Positions 1 through 5,149 of a stretch of DNA of 5,149 nucleotides are shown in pieces; positions within the stretch are counted from its first letter, which is position 1, and every line of letters starts with the position of its first letter. This DNA comes from an uncultured Desulfobacterales bacterium (GTDB taxonomy: Bacteria; Desulfobacterota; Desulfobacteria; Desulfobacterales; G020354645), in the NCBI GenBank assembly GCA_947259865.1, contig CAMYNZ010000281.1, forward strand, positions 1 through 5,149, written 5' to 3'. Below the pieces are notes generated by a model, which saw only the letters and a program-made list of their open reading frames with translations, had not been told where the DNA came from and searched no databases. The position numbers were made by a program, and so were the translations under genes.

Positions 1-212
1 TTTTTCAAGCGATACATCTGCACTTTTGCATTGGCCGGAAAACAATGGGCATCGGCTTTTACGGCGGCCTCTTCTCCATATTCATTATTGATATACAGAA
101 TATAATTGTTTTGAAGGTTCCACCAATTTTTTTGAAGCATATCTATAAATTCAATCAATTCGTTTTTCGACAGTTTTGCCAGTTTCTCTGTCTGGGCTTT
201 ACTTAGGGCCAT
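1..212 (-). CDS. 5' part of a small uncharacterised protein, possibly DUF6125-like (runs off window)
   Basis: Seventy full codons are visible before the window edge; the C-terminus is missing. The start ATG at 212-210 is preceded on the minus strand by a good Shine-Dalgarno (AGGAGAGG, about 4-7 nt upstream), which fixes the start. The visible protein begins MALSKAQTEKLAKLSKNELI and is mostly charged and helical. It has a Trp-Trp pair near residues 31-32 and an acidic Asn-Glu-Tyr-Gly-Glu-Glu-Ala-Ala stretch near residues 45-52. No signal peptide or membrane segment is seen. The pattern (short Leu-Ser-Lys-x-Glu-Leu helix, aromatic helix, then a YGxExA motif) recalls DUF6125 proteins common in deltaproteobacteria, but this is from memory and only moderate. 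It lies 143 nt after the phosphatase gene and has its own possible promoter, so it may not belong to the signalling operon. Function unknown. Confidence 0.72.
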   Translation of the reverse strand, partial: MALSKAQTEKLAKLSKNELIEFIDMLQKNWWNLQNNYILYINNEYGEEAAVKADAHCFPANAKVQMYRLK

Positions 213-286
213 ATGTCCTCTCCTTTACCCTGCAGGGATTAGGGCACGTCCTTAAAAATTGAGAATTGAATTCATCCCGAAAAACA

Positions 287-316
287 AATATACTAAAAAT
301 AGATCTGATATGTAAA
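287..316 (-). promoter_or_regulatory. Possible sigma70-type promoter for the leftmost gene
   Basis: On the minus strand TTTACA (316-311) and TATATT (292-287) are separated by 18 nt. Each hexamer matches the sigma70 consensus at five of six positions. The -10 element lies about 75 nt before the ATG at 212. The surrounding DNA is AT-rich, so a chance match is quite possible. No convincing hairpin-plus-T-run terminator was found in 213-355, so read-through from the operon remains an alternative source of transcription. Confidence 0.35.
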
Positions 317-355
317 AACGAGAATACCAACATTTTTTGTTTGCTGTTCAGAAGA

Positions 356-1495
356 TCAAATACTTTCTTTATCGCGCCAAATCTCTAATATGGTTAAATC
401 GTCGCTAGCCGTTGATTCCCCCTGCCAATGATTTATTGCGTCTAAAAGCTTTTGGCCCCAGGGTGGACCGTTTGCATTCTTTATCGAGTCCATCAGACGA
501 TCATTGCCAAAGAGCTCATTATTTTCATCCTGGGCTTCGATAATTCCGTCCGTGAATAGGATTATCGACTCTCCAGGAGACAATATAATTTCTTTTTTCT
601 CGTAATTAACATCCGGTGTAACGCCCAATGATACGCCATTTATCTGCGGCAAATCTCCAGTGCCACCCTCAACGATCCACAGTGGTTGTAAATGACCCCC
701 TATAGCCAGCTGCATTTTGCCGCTGTGGGGCCAATATCTAGCGAGAACAATGGTAGCAAAAAATCCCTCTTCGGCGGTCAGGTTATACGTGCTGTTGTTC
801 ACGGATTCGAGGAGTTTGGCTACGTCGCTTTGAATTCGGGCTTCGCTTCGGATTTTGGTGGACAACGCCGCCATAATTAGAGCAGCGGGTACGCCCTTAT
901 CGGAAACATCGGCGACATACGCCAGTAAGCTGTCGTCCGGCAGTGGGATAACATCGTATAAATCGCCGCCGACATAGGCGGCAGGAACTGATACAGCCCA
1001 GATATGGTTGCCTGATTTCAGCTCGGGAATTTTTGGCCAAAATAAAGATTGAATTTTGGTTGCCGTTTTGAGTTGGATTTTCAGCTGAGACGACTGCTCA
1101 AGGACCATGTCATGCAGCGACTTGATCCGCAGCATCGACTTGACTCTGGCGACCAGGGCAGCATGATCCACCGGCTTGGTCAAGTACTCGTCACTACCGG
1201 CCTCGAGTCCGGCGACGACGTCTTTTGAATCCGCCTTGGCGGTAACCATGATAATCGGCATAAATGGCAAAGAGGGATCTCCTTTGAGACGTCGGCAGAC
1301 CTCAAACCCATCCATTTTAGGCATCATGATATCCAGCAGGATCAAGTCCGGCTGCTTTTGTCTGGCCATCGCCAAGCCTGCTTCGCCGTTTGTTGCGGTG
1401 ATAATTTCGTAATTGTTGGCCGCAAGACGCGCTTGAAAAATATCCACGTTGGCGGGATTATCATCCACAATCAGGATCAGTGGTGGCGTTCGCAT
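356..1495 (-). CDS. Response regulator with SpoIIE/RsbU-type PP2C phosphatase output
   Basis: A 379-residue cytoplasmic protein. Residues about 6-122 are a complete CheY-like receiver: acidic pair Asp11-Asp12, phospho-acceptor Asp55 followed by MMP, switch Thr85, and Lys107-Pro108. Residues about 122-155 form a helical linker. Residues about 165-373 are a SpoIIE (PP2C-like) Ser/Thr phosphatase domain with GGDLYD (Asp178, Asp181), DVSDKG (Asp196, Asp199), GGH around His268, TDG (315-317) with Glu320, and the late Asp365-Asp366 pair, so the Mn/Mg-binding acidic residues look intact. Homologues (RsbU, RssB-like fusions) dephosphorylate STAS anti-anti-sigma proteins; phosphorylation of the receiver would be expected to switch the phosphatase. 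The ATG is preceded by AAGAGGGG, and the gene starts 22 nt after the single-domain regulator ends, so it is the last clear gene of the operon. No STAS or anti-sigma partner is visible. G+C drops from about 55% over the receiver to about 44% over the phosphatase. Confidence 0.93.
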   Translation of the reverse strand: MRTPPLILIVDDNPANVDIFQARLAANNYEIITATNGEAGLAMARQKQPDLILLDIMMPKMDGFEVCRRLKGDPSLPFMPIIMVTAKADSKDVVAGLEAGSDEYLTKPVDHAALVARVKSMLRIKSLHDMVLEQSSQLKIQLKTATKIQSLFWPKIPELKSGNHIWAVSVPAAYVGGDLYDVIPLPDDSLLAYVADVSDKGVPAALIMAALSTKIRSEARIQSDVAKLLESVNNSTYNLTAEEGFFATIVLARYWPHSGKMQLAIGGHLQPLWIVEGGTGDLPQINGVSLGVTPDVNYEKKEIILSPGESIILFTDGIIEAQDENNELFGNDRLMDSIKNANGPPWGQKLLDAINHWQGESTASDDLTILEIWRDKESI

Positions 1496-3180
1496 TATCC
1501 CCTCTTGAGAAAATTATCTACGATATAAATTCACGGATCTTCGCCAAAAGCGCCCGCGGACTAAACGGTTTGGAAACATAAGCATCACATCCGGCCTCAT
1601 ACGCCTTGATATCATCGCCACTCAGCGCATAGGAGGTAACTGCAATGACCGGGATAGAGCTTAAGGCGGGATTGGCTTTTATCCGGCGCGTAGCCTCGTA
1701 ACCGTCGAAATCGGGCAGTTGAATATCCATCAAAATCAGCGCAGGGCGATGGGACTCAGCCGCGCTAACACCCTCTTCACCGCTAAGTGCCTCGATTATC
1801 TCAAAGCCGGCGCTTGTAAGAAGATCGCGCATAATCCGCCGGTTGTCCTCCTGATCTTCAATCACTAAAATCAGTTTACTCATGGCTACTTCCTTTGCTT
1901 TTCGACTCGAACCGGCAGCGTGAACCGAAAAGTCGAGCCTTTACCAAGACTGGACTCCACCCAGATTCGGCCTCCATGCATCTCGATTATTTTTTTAGAA
2001 ATCGAGAGACCCAGACCCGTTCCACCCTTTTCCCTGGTACTGGATCCGTCGGCTTGGTGGAATTCTTCGAAGATCCTCTTTTGATCGGCGTCTGAAAGCC
2101 CGGGACCTGTATCAGACACGGAGACTAAAAACGTTTCGTTGGAAACGGTCACCTCTACCCTAACTTCTCCTTCCTCGGTAAATTTGATCGCGTTTCCGAG
2201 GAGATTTAAAAGCACCTGGGCAATGCGTTGTTCGTCTCCCTTGCCAGTCATACGATCCTTAGATACCTCGACTTTCAAATCCAGTTTCTTTTCCGCTGCC
2301 AACGCCTCAACCGATGTAAAGACCGTTTGGATCAGCTCTCCCATTGAATATTCGTTGAGCGAAAGGGTGAGCTGGCCGGCTTCGATCTTGGAAAGATCGA
2401 GAACATCGTTGATCAGGCTGAGGAGATGGCGCCCATTTTTTTCCAGGCGTTCTAGCACGTCCTGGATTTTCTCCGGCACATCACCGTATATGTTGTCAAG
2501 GATCAGCTCCGTATAGCCCAGGATGGCATTCAGGGGGGTTCTAAGCTCGTGGCTCATGTTGGCCAGAAATTCGGACTTGTGCTTATTGGCAATCTCCAGC
2601 TCGCGCCCCTTTTCCTCGATTTCGTGAAAAAGCCGTGCGTTGTGGATGGCGAGCACCGATTGAGCAGCAAAGGTCTGAAGCAGGTCCACCACCGGTGCGG
2701 GGAATTCGCCAGCCGCTTTGCGCCGCACGACCAATCCGCCGATTAGACGGTCTTCGCGCAGCAACGGCAATGCCAGTAGGGCTTGATAGCCCGCTTGCTG
2801 GACGAAGGAGAGGGGGTAGTCTGGCACGTTCACAAGGTCTGGGACCTGATCCGGGGCACGCTTTACAGCGGCCTGGCCGATTACCGTTCTGTCCCCTACT
2901 CGTAGCCCAGAGTCGCGCAGCGCTTCGATGAACTCTGCGCTCATACCGTAGTTTATCCGCGGTACGAACACCTGCTCTGCTTCGTCGAACTCGTAAATCG
3001 TCCCGGCATCGGTCTTTGAGAGCTGAACCGCATGGCGCACAATGCTTGTCAGCACCGTCTCCAAATCCAGCGTGGAGCTGACCACCTGGCTGACTTCTCC
3101 CAGGGCTTTCAGCTCTTCCACAGACCGCGCCAGCTCTCGGGTGCGCGCTTCTACCTTCTGCTCCAGAGTTCGGCTGTACT
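1085..3180. other. Block of raised G+C spanning GAF-kinase core and both receivers
   Basis: Hand counts over 300-nt samples give about 41% G+C at 3481-3780 (kinase sensor), 62% at 2641-2940 (GAF), 50% at 2041-2340 (ATPase), 53% over 1521-1860 (single receiver), 55% at 1081-1380 (second receiver), then 44% at 361-660 (phosphatase). The binding-protein gene is about 42%. Both edges are sharp at line scale: 3121-3180 is 63% while 3181-3240 is 45%, and 1081-1140 is 55% while 1021-1080 is 37%. The edges fall in a coiled coil and a linker helix, the positions where domains are usually recombined. I infer a transferred or shuffled regulatory core; boundaries are approximate. Confidence 0.45.
1518..1883 (-). 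CDS. Single-domain response regulator, DivK/CheY-like
   Basis: A 121-residue protein that is only a receiver domain, with no output domain. The acidic pocket is Glu9-Asp10, the phospho-acceptor is Asp53 (in LMDIQLPDFDG), the switch residue is Thr83 followed by Ser-Tyr-Ala, and the conserved lysine is Lys105 (SKPFSP). The full set of residues suggests it is phosphorylatable. The family (DivK, CheY, Spo0F types) works by phosphorylation-dependent protein contacts or as a phosphorelay intermediate. The start codon lies only 2 nt after the kinase stop, and its Shine-Dalgarno (AAAGGAAG) is inside the last kinase codons, so the two are probably translationally coupled and made in similar amounts. 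The upstream kinase is the obvious phosphodonor. The downstream target is unknown; it could feed back on the kinase, pass phosphate onward through an HPt protein encoded elsewhere, or act as a phosphate sink. Confidence 0.93.
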   Translation of the reverse strand: MSKLILVIEDQEDNRRIMRDLLTSAGFEIIEALSGEEGVSAAESHRPALILMDIQLPDFDGYEATRRIKANPALSSIPVIAVTSYALSGDDIKAYEAGCDAYVSKPFSPRALLAKIREFIS

Positions 3181-3943
3181 CTTCCAATTTCTTCGTGCTC
3201 TCACTGAGTTCTGAAAATAACTGCTTGATCGATCCCCGCATGACATCTAGATGCTGCGCAAGTATTCCAATTTCGTCACTACCGCTTTTGTCAACGAAGG
3301 TGTCCAGATCACCATGCGCGATTAATGAAGCCGACTCCTGTAATTTCAATAAAGGTCGAGAAATATATCTTTTTGTTATGACTATGGATGTGAGCCAAAT
3401 TGCCGCGATGATGAGGACCGTCAAGGCAACAATGCCGTAAATCTGCAAGAGGGCCTTTTTCCTAACGCTTTCGCGTGACATCACGATTAGAATCTTACCG
3501 ACTTTTTGAATCGGCAATGCCCCCGAAAAGTAAATATCAGAAGATTTGACAATAAATTCCGAGCTCTTCAACGATGTCGGAGGCATTGCCGATTCAAGTT
3601 TTTGGTACTGGAACCCGGCACGTTTTTTCTTGGTAATAACCTGACCTTTCCACGATATCGCTGTATAAACAATTGAATCATCTAGAAATAAGGCTTCAAC
3701 GAAATCATTTACAACTACGTTGTCTAGATTCCATAGAGGCGTCGGCAGACTTATTTGCGCCAGCTTAATGGCATTTTCCAACCGAGTTTCTAGCTCGCTC
3801 TCCATTATGGTGATGTTGAAAAAAATGCCGACTGCAGCAAATGTAATCAATAATAACGTAACGATGCCGATCAGGGCATAACTGAAACGCCGGCTGATGC
3901 TGCTGACTTCAGGAGAGGTTTTCGACGAGGAGGCTTTCTGCAT
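1886..3943 (-). CDS. Membrane sensor histidine kinase (periplasmic sensor-HAMP-coiled coil-GAF-HisKA-HATPase)
   Basis: A 685-residue orthodox (non-hybrid) histidine kinase. Transmembrane helix 1 is about 22-43 and helix 2 about 168-190; they enclose a small periplasmic domain (about 44-166) with an LPTPLWNLD motif (66-74), seen in many deltaproteobacterial Cache-like sensors. HAMP covers about 191-244 (Pro197, Asp223-Glu224), followed by a coiled coil (about 245-282) and a GAF domain (about 283-438). The HisKA phospho-acceptor is His465 in SHELRTP. The HATPase shows an N box (Asn580, Asn584), G1 DTGPG (611-615), F-box phenylalanines (625, 628) and G2 GGTGLGL (640-646). All catalytic motifs look intact. 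There is no cysteine anywhere, so covalent bilin attachment or thiol sensing is unlikely; the GAF ligand is unknown. The start has AAAGGA 7 nt upstream. It follows the binding-protein gene by 71 nt and probably serves both receivers downstream. G+C changes strongly within the gene (sensor about 41%, GAF about 62%, kinase core about 50%). Confidence 0.95.
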   Translation of the reverse strand: MQKASSSKTSPEVSSISRRFSYALIGIVTLLLITFAAVGIFFNITIMESELETRLENAIKLAQISLPTPLWNLDNVVVNDFVEALFLDDSIVYTAISWKGQVITKKKRAGFQYQKLESAMPPTSLKSSEFIVKSSDIYFSGALPIQKVGKILIVMSRESVRKKALLQIYGIVALTVLIIAAIWLTSIVITKRYISRPLLKLQESASLIAHGDLDTFVDKSGSDEIGILAQHLDVMRGSIKQLFSELSESTKKLEEYSRTLEQKVEARTRELARSVEELKALGEVSQVVSSTLDLETVLTSIVRHAVQLSKTDAGTIYEFDEAEQVFVPRINYGMSAEFIEALRDSGLRVGDRTVIGQAAVKRAPDQVPDLVNVPDYPLSFVQQAGYQALLALPLLREDRLIGGLVVRRKAAGEFPAPVVDLLQTFAAQSVLAIHNARLFHEIEEKGRELEIANKHKSEFLANMSHELRTPLNAILGYTELILDNIYGDVPEKIQDVLERLEKNGRHLLSLINDVLDLSKIEAGQLTLSLNEYSMGELIQTVFTSVEALAAEKKLDLKVEVSKDRMTGKGDEQRIAQVLLNLLGNAIKFTEEGEVRVEVTVSNETFLVSVSDTGPGLSDADQKRIFEEFHQADGSSTREKGGTGLGLSISKKIIEMHGGRIWVESSLGKGSTFRFTLPVRVEKQRK

Positions 3944-3957
3944 GGAATAATCCTTTA

Positions 3958-3972
3958 TGACGTATTGCGTCA
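3958..3972. repeat. Short inverted repeat in front of the kinase ribosome binding site
   Basis: TGACG-N5-CGTCA is a perfect 5-bp inverted repeat in the 71-nt gap between the binding-protein and kinase genes. A sixth G-T pair could shorten the loop to 3 nt. It ends 14 nt before the kinase ATG and just ahead of the AAAGGA ribosome binding site. It has no T-run on the minus strand, so it is not a normal terminator. It could be a weak RNA hairpin that tunes kinase translation or marks a processing site, or a protein site, or chance. Confidence 0.3.
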
Positions 3973-4014
3973 GCCACTTATCGGCGGGATCTGGGTTATG
4001 GCAATGGGTGTGTT

Positions 4015-4779
4015 TTAGTTTTTAATCTCTGGGAATGGATCATCTTCTAATTTCATATTCCATTTTTTCCTAATTTGCATGATGGTACCATCCGCCATCA
4101 TTCTGTTAAAAGTATTTGTCCACTTCCGGACAATTGAATCCGATGTCTTCTTTGAAAAAGCAATCATAAGCTCAATTTCCCGCAGGTGGTGTACCTCTTC
4201 AAACTCAGTATAATCAACTCCGGCCAAATCACATACCGTTCTTAACCCCGGTATTTTATAGGCCCATAAGTCGATACGCCCGAGAGCAAGCTTTTTCGCA
4301 TTTAATTGTTCATCCGAAACAGGTTCAAGATTTGTAAATCCATGCCTTTTGAGTAAACGCTCTCTTGTATCATCCCGAAGTGTCCCGATGCGTCTTGCCT
4401 TTTTGGCATCCTCCAGGCTGCCAATTCGGATACCCGAGCCCTTTTTCGCCACAAGAATGTCTCTTTTCGTGGCTAACGGCCCAACCCATTTAAATTTATC
4501 TTCGCGTACCTTGGTGTAGGTCATTCCAAACAATATAACGTTTTTATCTTCCAGAGCCATTTTGTAGGCTCGGGCCCACGGATATACCTGTATTTGCTCC
4601 TGAGATCCTACCCGCTTCTGAATTTCTTTCACGATCTCCACCGAAGGGCCAACCAACACTCCGTTTTCCACATAGTTTAACGGTGGCAAATTCTCGGTTA
4701 AAATAGTGAGCTCTTCGCACCAGACAGATCGGCCTGTAAGTAGAACAATTGAAGTCACAATTAGAAGTAACTTTTTCAT
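4015..4779 (-). CDS. Periplasmic solute-binding protein, SBP_bac_3 family (type II fold)
   Basis: A 254-residue secreted protein. I start it at 4779 (MKKLLLIVTS...) because AAAGGAGGT sits 5 nt upstream; an in-frame ATG 27 nt earlier has no such site and would spoil the signal peptide. Residues 1-21 are a Sec signal (Lys-Lys, hydrophobic core, likely cut near Cys21-Glu22); the sequence before Cys21 (Ser-Val-Trp) is not a lipobox, so it should be soluble. The mature part has family marks: TENLPPLNY (28-36), VYPWARAY (65-72), the MTYTKVRED segment with Arg92, FKWVGP (96-101), and a C-terminal helix ending in KKWN. The length fits polar amino-acid-type binding proteins. No permease or ATPase gene is next to it; it heads a kinase operon, so I infer a sensing role rather than transport. 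The position corresponding to the ligand-amino-binding Asp of HisJ/LAO appears to be Lys175, so the ligand may not be a standard alpha-amino acid. G+C about 42%. Confidence 0.9.
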   Translation of the reverse strand: MKKLLLIVTSIVLLTGRSVWCEELTILTENLPPLNYVENGVLVGPSVEIVKEIQKRVGSQEQIQVYPWARAYKMALEDKNVILFGMTYTKVREDKFKWVGPLATKRDILVAKKGSGIRIGSLEDAKKARRIGTLRDDTRERLLKRHGFTNLEPVSDEQLNAKKLALGRIDLWAYKIPGLRTVCDLAGVDYTEFEEVHHLREIELMIAFSKKTSDSIVRKWTNTFNRMMADGTIMQIRKKWNMKLEDDPFPEIKN

Positions 4780-4784
4780 AACAG

Positions 4785-4793
4785 ACCTCCTTT
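4785..4793 (-). promoter_or_regulatory. Strong ribosome binding site deciding the binding-protein start
   Basis: AAAGGAGGT on the minus strand lies 5 nt before the ATG at 4779. It is a near-perfect anti-16S match, the strongest in the window, and falls inside the reading frame extension that would start at 4806. It therefore argues for the shorter protein. It also predicts higher translation of the binding protein than of the kinase, as would suit a soluble receptor working with a membrane kinase. Confidence 0.85.
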
Positions 4794-4922
4794 GAATTCT
4801 TACCATTTACTACACTGCAGGATTGAAAAATAATCGGCTTTCAATGAAGTAAACCCCTGGTTATTTCTGAAATGATTCGGTCTGGTTGCGATTCGGCTCA
4901 ATATAGCGTCACGATAGGCTGA

Positions 4923-4951
4923 TATTTATTAGATAGGACAAACAAAGTCAA
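4923..4951 (-). promoter_or_regulatory. Possible promoter of the signalling operon
   Basis: On the minus strand TTGACT (4951-4946) matches the sigma70 -35 consensus at five of six positions. With 17-nt spacing the -10 would be TAAATA (4928-4923), a weak match; the overlapping TATCTAATAAAT tract offers other registers. It would start transcription roughly 135-140 nt before the ATG at 4779. The -35 is good and the position is right, but the weak -10 keeps confidence low. No sigma54 GG/GC pair was recognised. Confidence 0.35.
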
Positions 4952-5008
4952 TAAATTTGGATATTAAAACAAAGTATAAAATTCGAAGAATTGCAGATGT
5001 GTTCGTAA

Positions 5009-5043
5009 TCAAAGAGAAATTTGAGGCTTTTCAAAGTCTTTGA
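5009..5043. repeat. Cluster of TCAAAG / CTTTGA elements upstream of the operon
   Basis: TCAAAG occurs at 5009-5014 and 5031-5036, 22 nt apart (about two helical turns). CTTTGA at 5038-5043 forms a perfect 13-bp palindrome with the second copy (TCAAAG-T-CTTTGA). The first copy also forms TCAAA-N6-TTTGA (5009-5024). It lies about 60-100 nt upstream of the possible -35. This could be a regulator-binding site, but such sequences are frequent in AT-rich DNA. Confidence 0.3.
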
Positions 5044-5149
5044 TATTTGGCGGAAACTAAAAATCAAGCGAACGCAGATTTATTGGTATGGTCATAGGAT
5101 GGGTGAGACCTGTGATATGTAACGGATGAACCAAACATGTTTCTCAAAT

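Larger units (their letters stand above)
4780..5149. other. 370-nt AT-rich upstream region without a supported gene
   Basis: No reading frame here has both a credible ribosome binding site and a reasonable length on either strand. Two minus-strand frames are open at the right edge but stop within about 20-27 codons and look like chance. The region lies directly upstream of the binding-protein gene, so it should carry the operon's promoter and control sites. It contains a possible -35/-10 pair at 4923-4951 and a cluster of TCAAAG/CTTTGA sequences at 5009-5043. A long leader (about 140 nt) would follow from that promoter; I see no recognised riboswitch in it. Confidence 0.6.

Noticed and set aside
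228..237. 10-bp palindrome CCCTGCAGGG upstream of the leftmost gene
   Set aside because: A single palindrome with no room for a loop and no T-run; not a terminator, and one copy gives no support for an operator.
213..355. Terminator after the phosphatase gene
   Set aside because: There are A/T runs but no stem of useful length next to a T-run on the minus strand; the best pairing (AACA with TGTT) is only four bases.
2139..2516. 125-codon plus-strand open frame
   Set aside because: It lies wholly inside the HisKA/HATPase coding region on the other strand, has Ser/Arg-rich composition typical of an antisense shadow, and shows no domain.
3042..3440. 132-codon plus-strand open frame
   Set aside because: Antisense to the kinase GAF, coiled-coil and HAMP region, which has clear motifs; Ser/Arg-rich with no recognisable family.
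4780..4806. Longer binding-protein start at 4806
   Set aside because: The nine extra residues would add three arginines before the signal peptide, and the near-perfect Shine-Dalgarno lies inside this stretch, pointing to the ATG at 4779.
5031..5043. 13-bp palindrome as a terminator of an upstream gene
   Set aside because: A one-base centre cannot form a good RNA hairpin, the stem is AT-rich, and no T-run follows on the minus strand.
5066..5149. Minus-strand frames open at the right edge, as possible ends of an upstream gene
   Set aside because: Only 18-27 codons before a stop, no recognisable sequence, and more than one frame is open; not distinguishable from chance.

Overview
The window holds one minus-strand signalling operon and the start of a further minus-strand gene. 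I recognise no RNA gene, mobile element or CRISPR array. In transcription order (right to left) the operon encodes: a secreted solute-binding protein of the SBP_bac_3 type (4779-4015); a 685-residue membrane histidine kinase with a small periplasmic sensor, HAMP, coiled coil, GAF and HisKA/HATPase domains (3943-1886); a single-domain DivK-like response regulator (1883-1518); and a response regulator fused to a SpoIIE/RsbU-type PP2C phosphatase (1495-356). Past a 143-nt gap lies the 5' end of a small protein that may belong to DUF6125 (212 to the window edge). The first 370 nt on the right are AT-rich, contain no gene I can support, and probably carry the operon promoter.

The gene types and the moderate, uneven G+C (about 41-44% at the operon ends, 50-62% in the middle) fit a Gram-negative, environmental deltaproteobacterium-like organism (Desulfobacterota). 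This is inferred from style of gene content; no taxonomic marker is present.

Likely working order: the periplasmic binding protein and/or the kinase's own periplasmic domain detect a solute. The signal crosses through HAMP and the coiled coil, is combined with a cytoplasmic GAF input, and drives autophosphorylation of His465. Two receivers are encoded immediately downstream, so the output is probably branched: a stand-alone receiver (Asp53), and a receiver (Asp55) controlling a Ser/Thr phosphatase of the kind that dephosphorylates STAS anti-sigma-factor antagonists. No STAS protein, anti-sigma factor, HPt protein, permease or DNA-binding regulator is present in the window, so the final target is unknown.

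The most notable observation is compositional. A block of about 2.1 kb (roughly 1085-3180) has clearly higher G+C than the DNA on both sides. Its two edges fall inside genes, at the coiled coil of the kinase and at the linker helix of the phosphatase. It contains the GAF-kinase core, the single receiver and the second receiver. This looks like a mobile regulatory core joined to a local input sensor and a local output enzyme.
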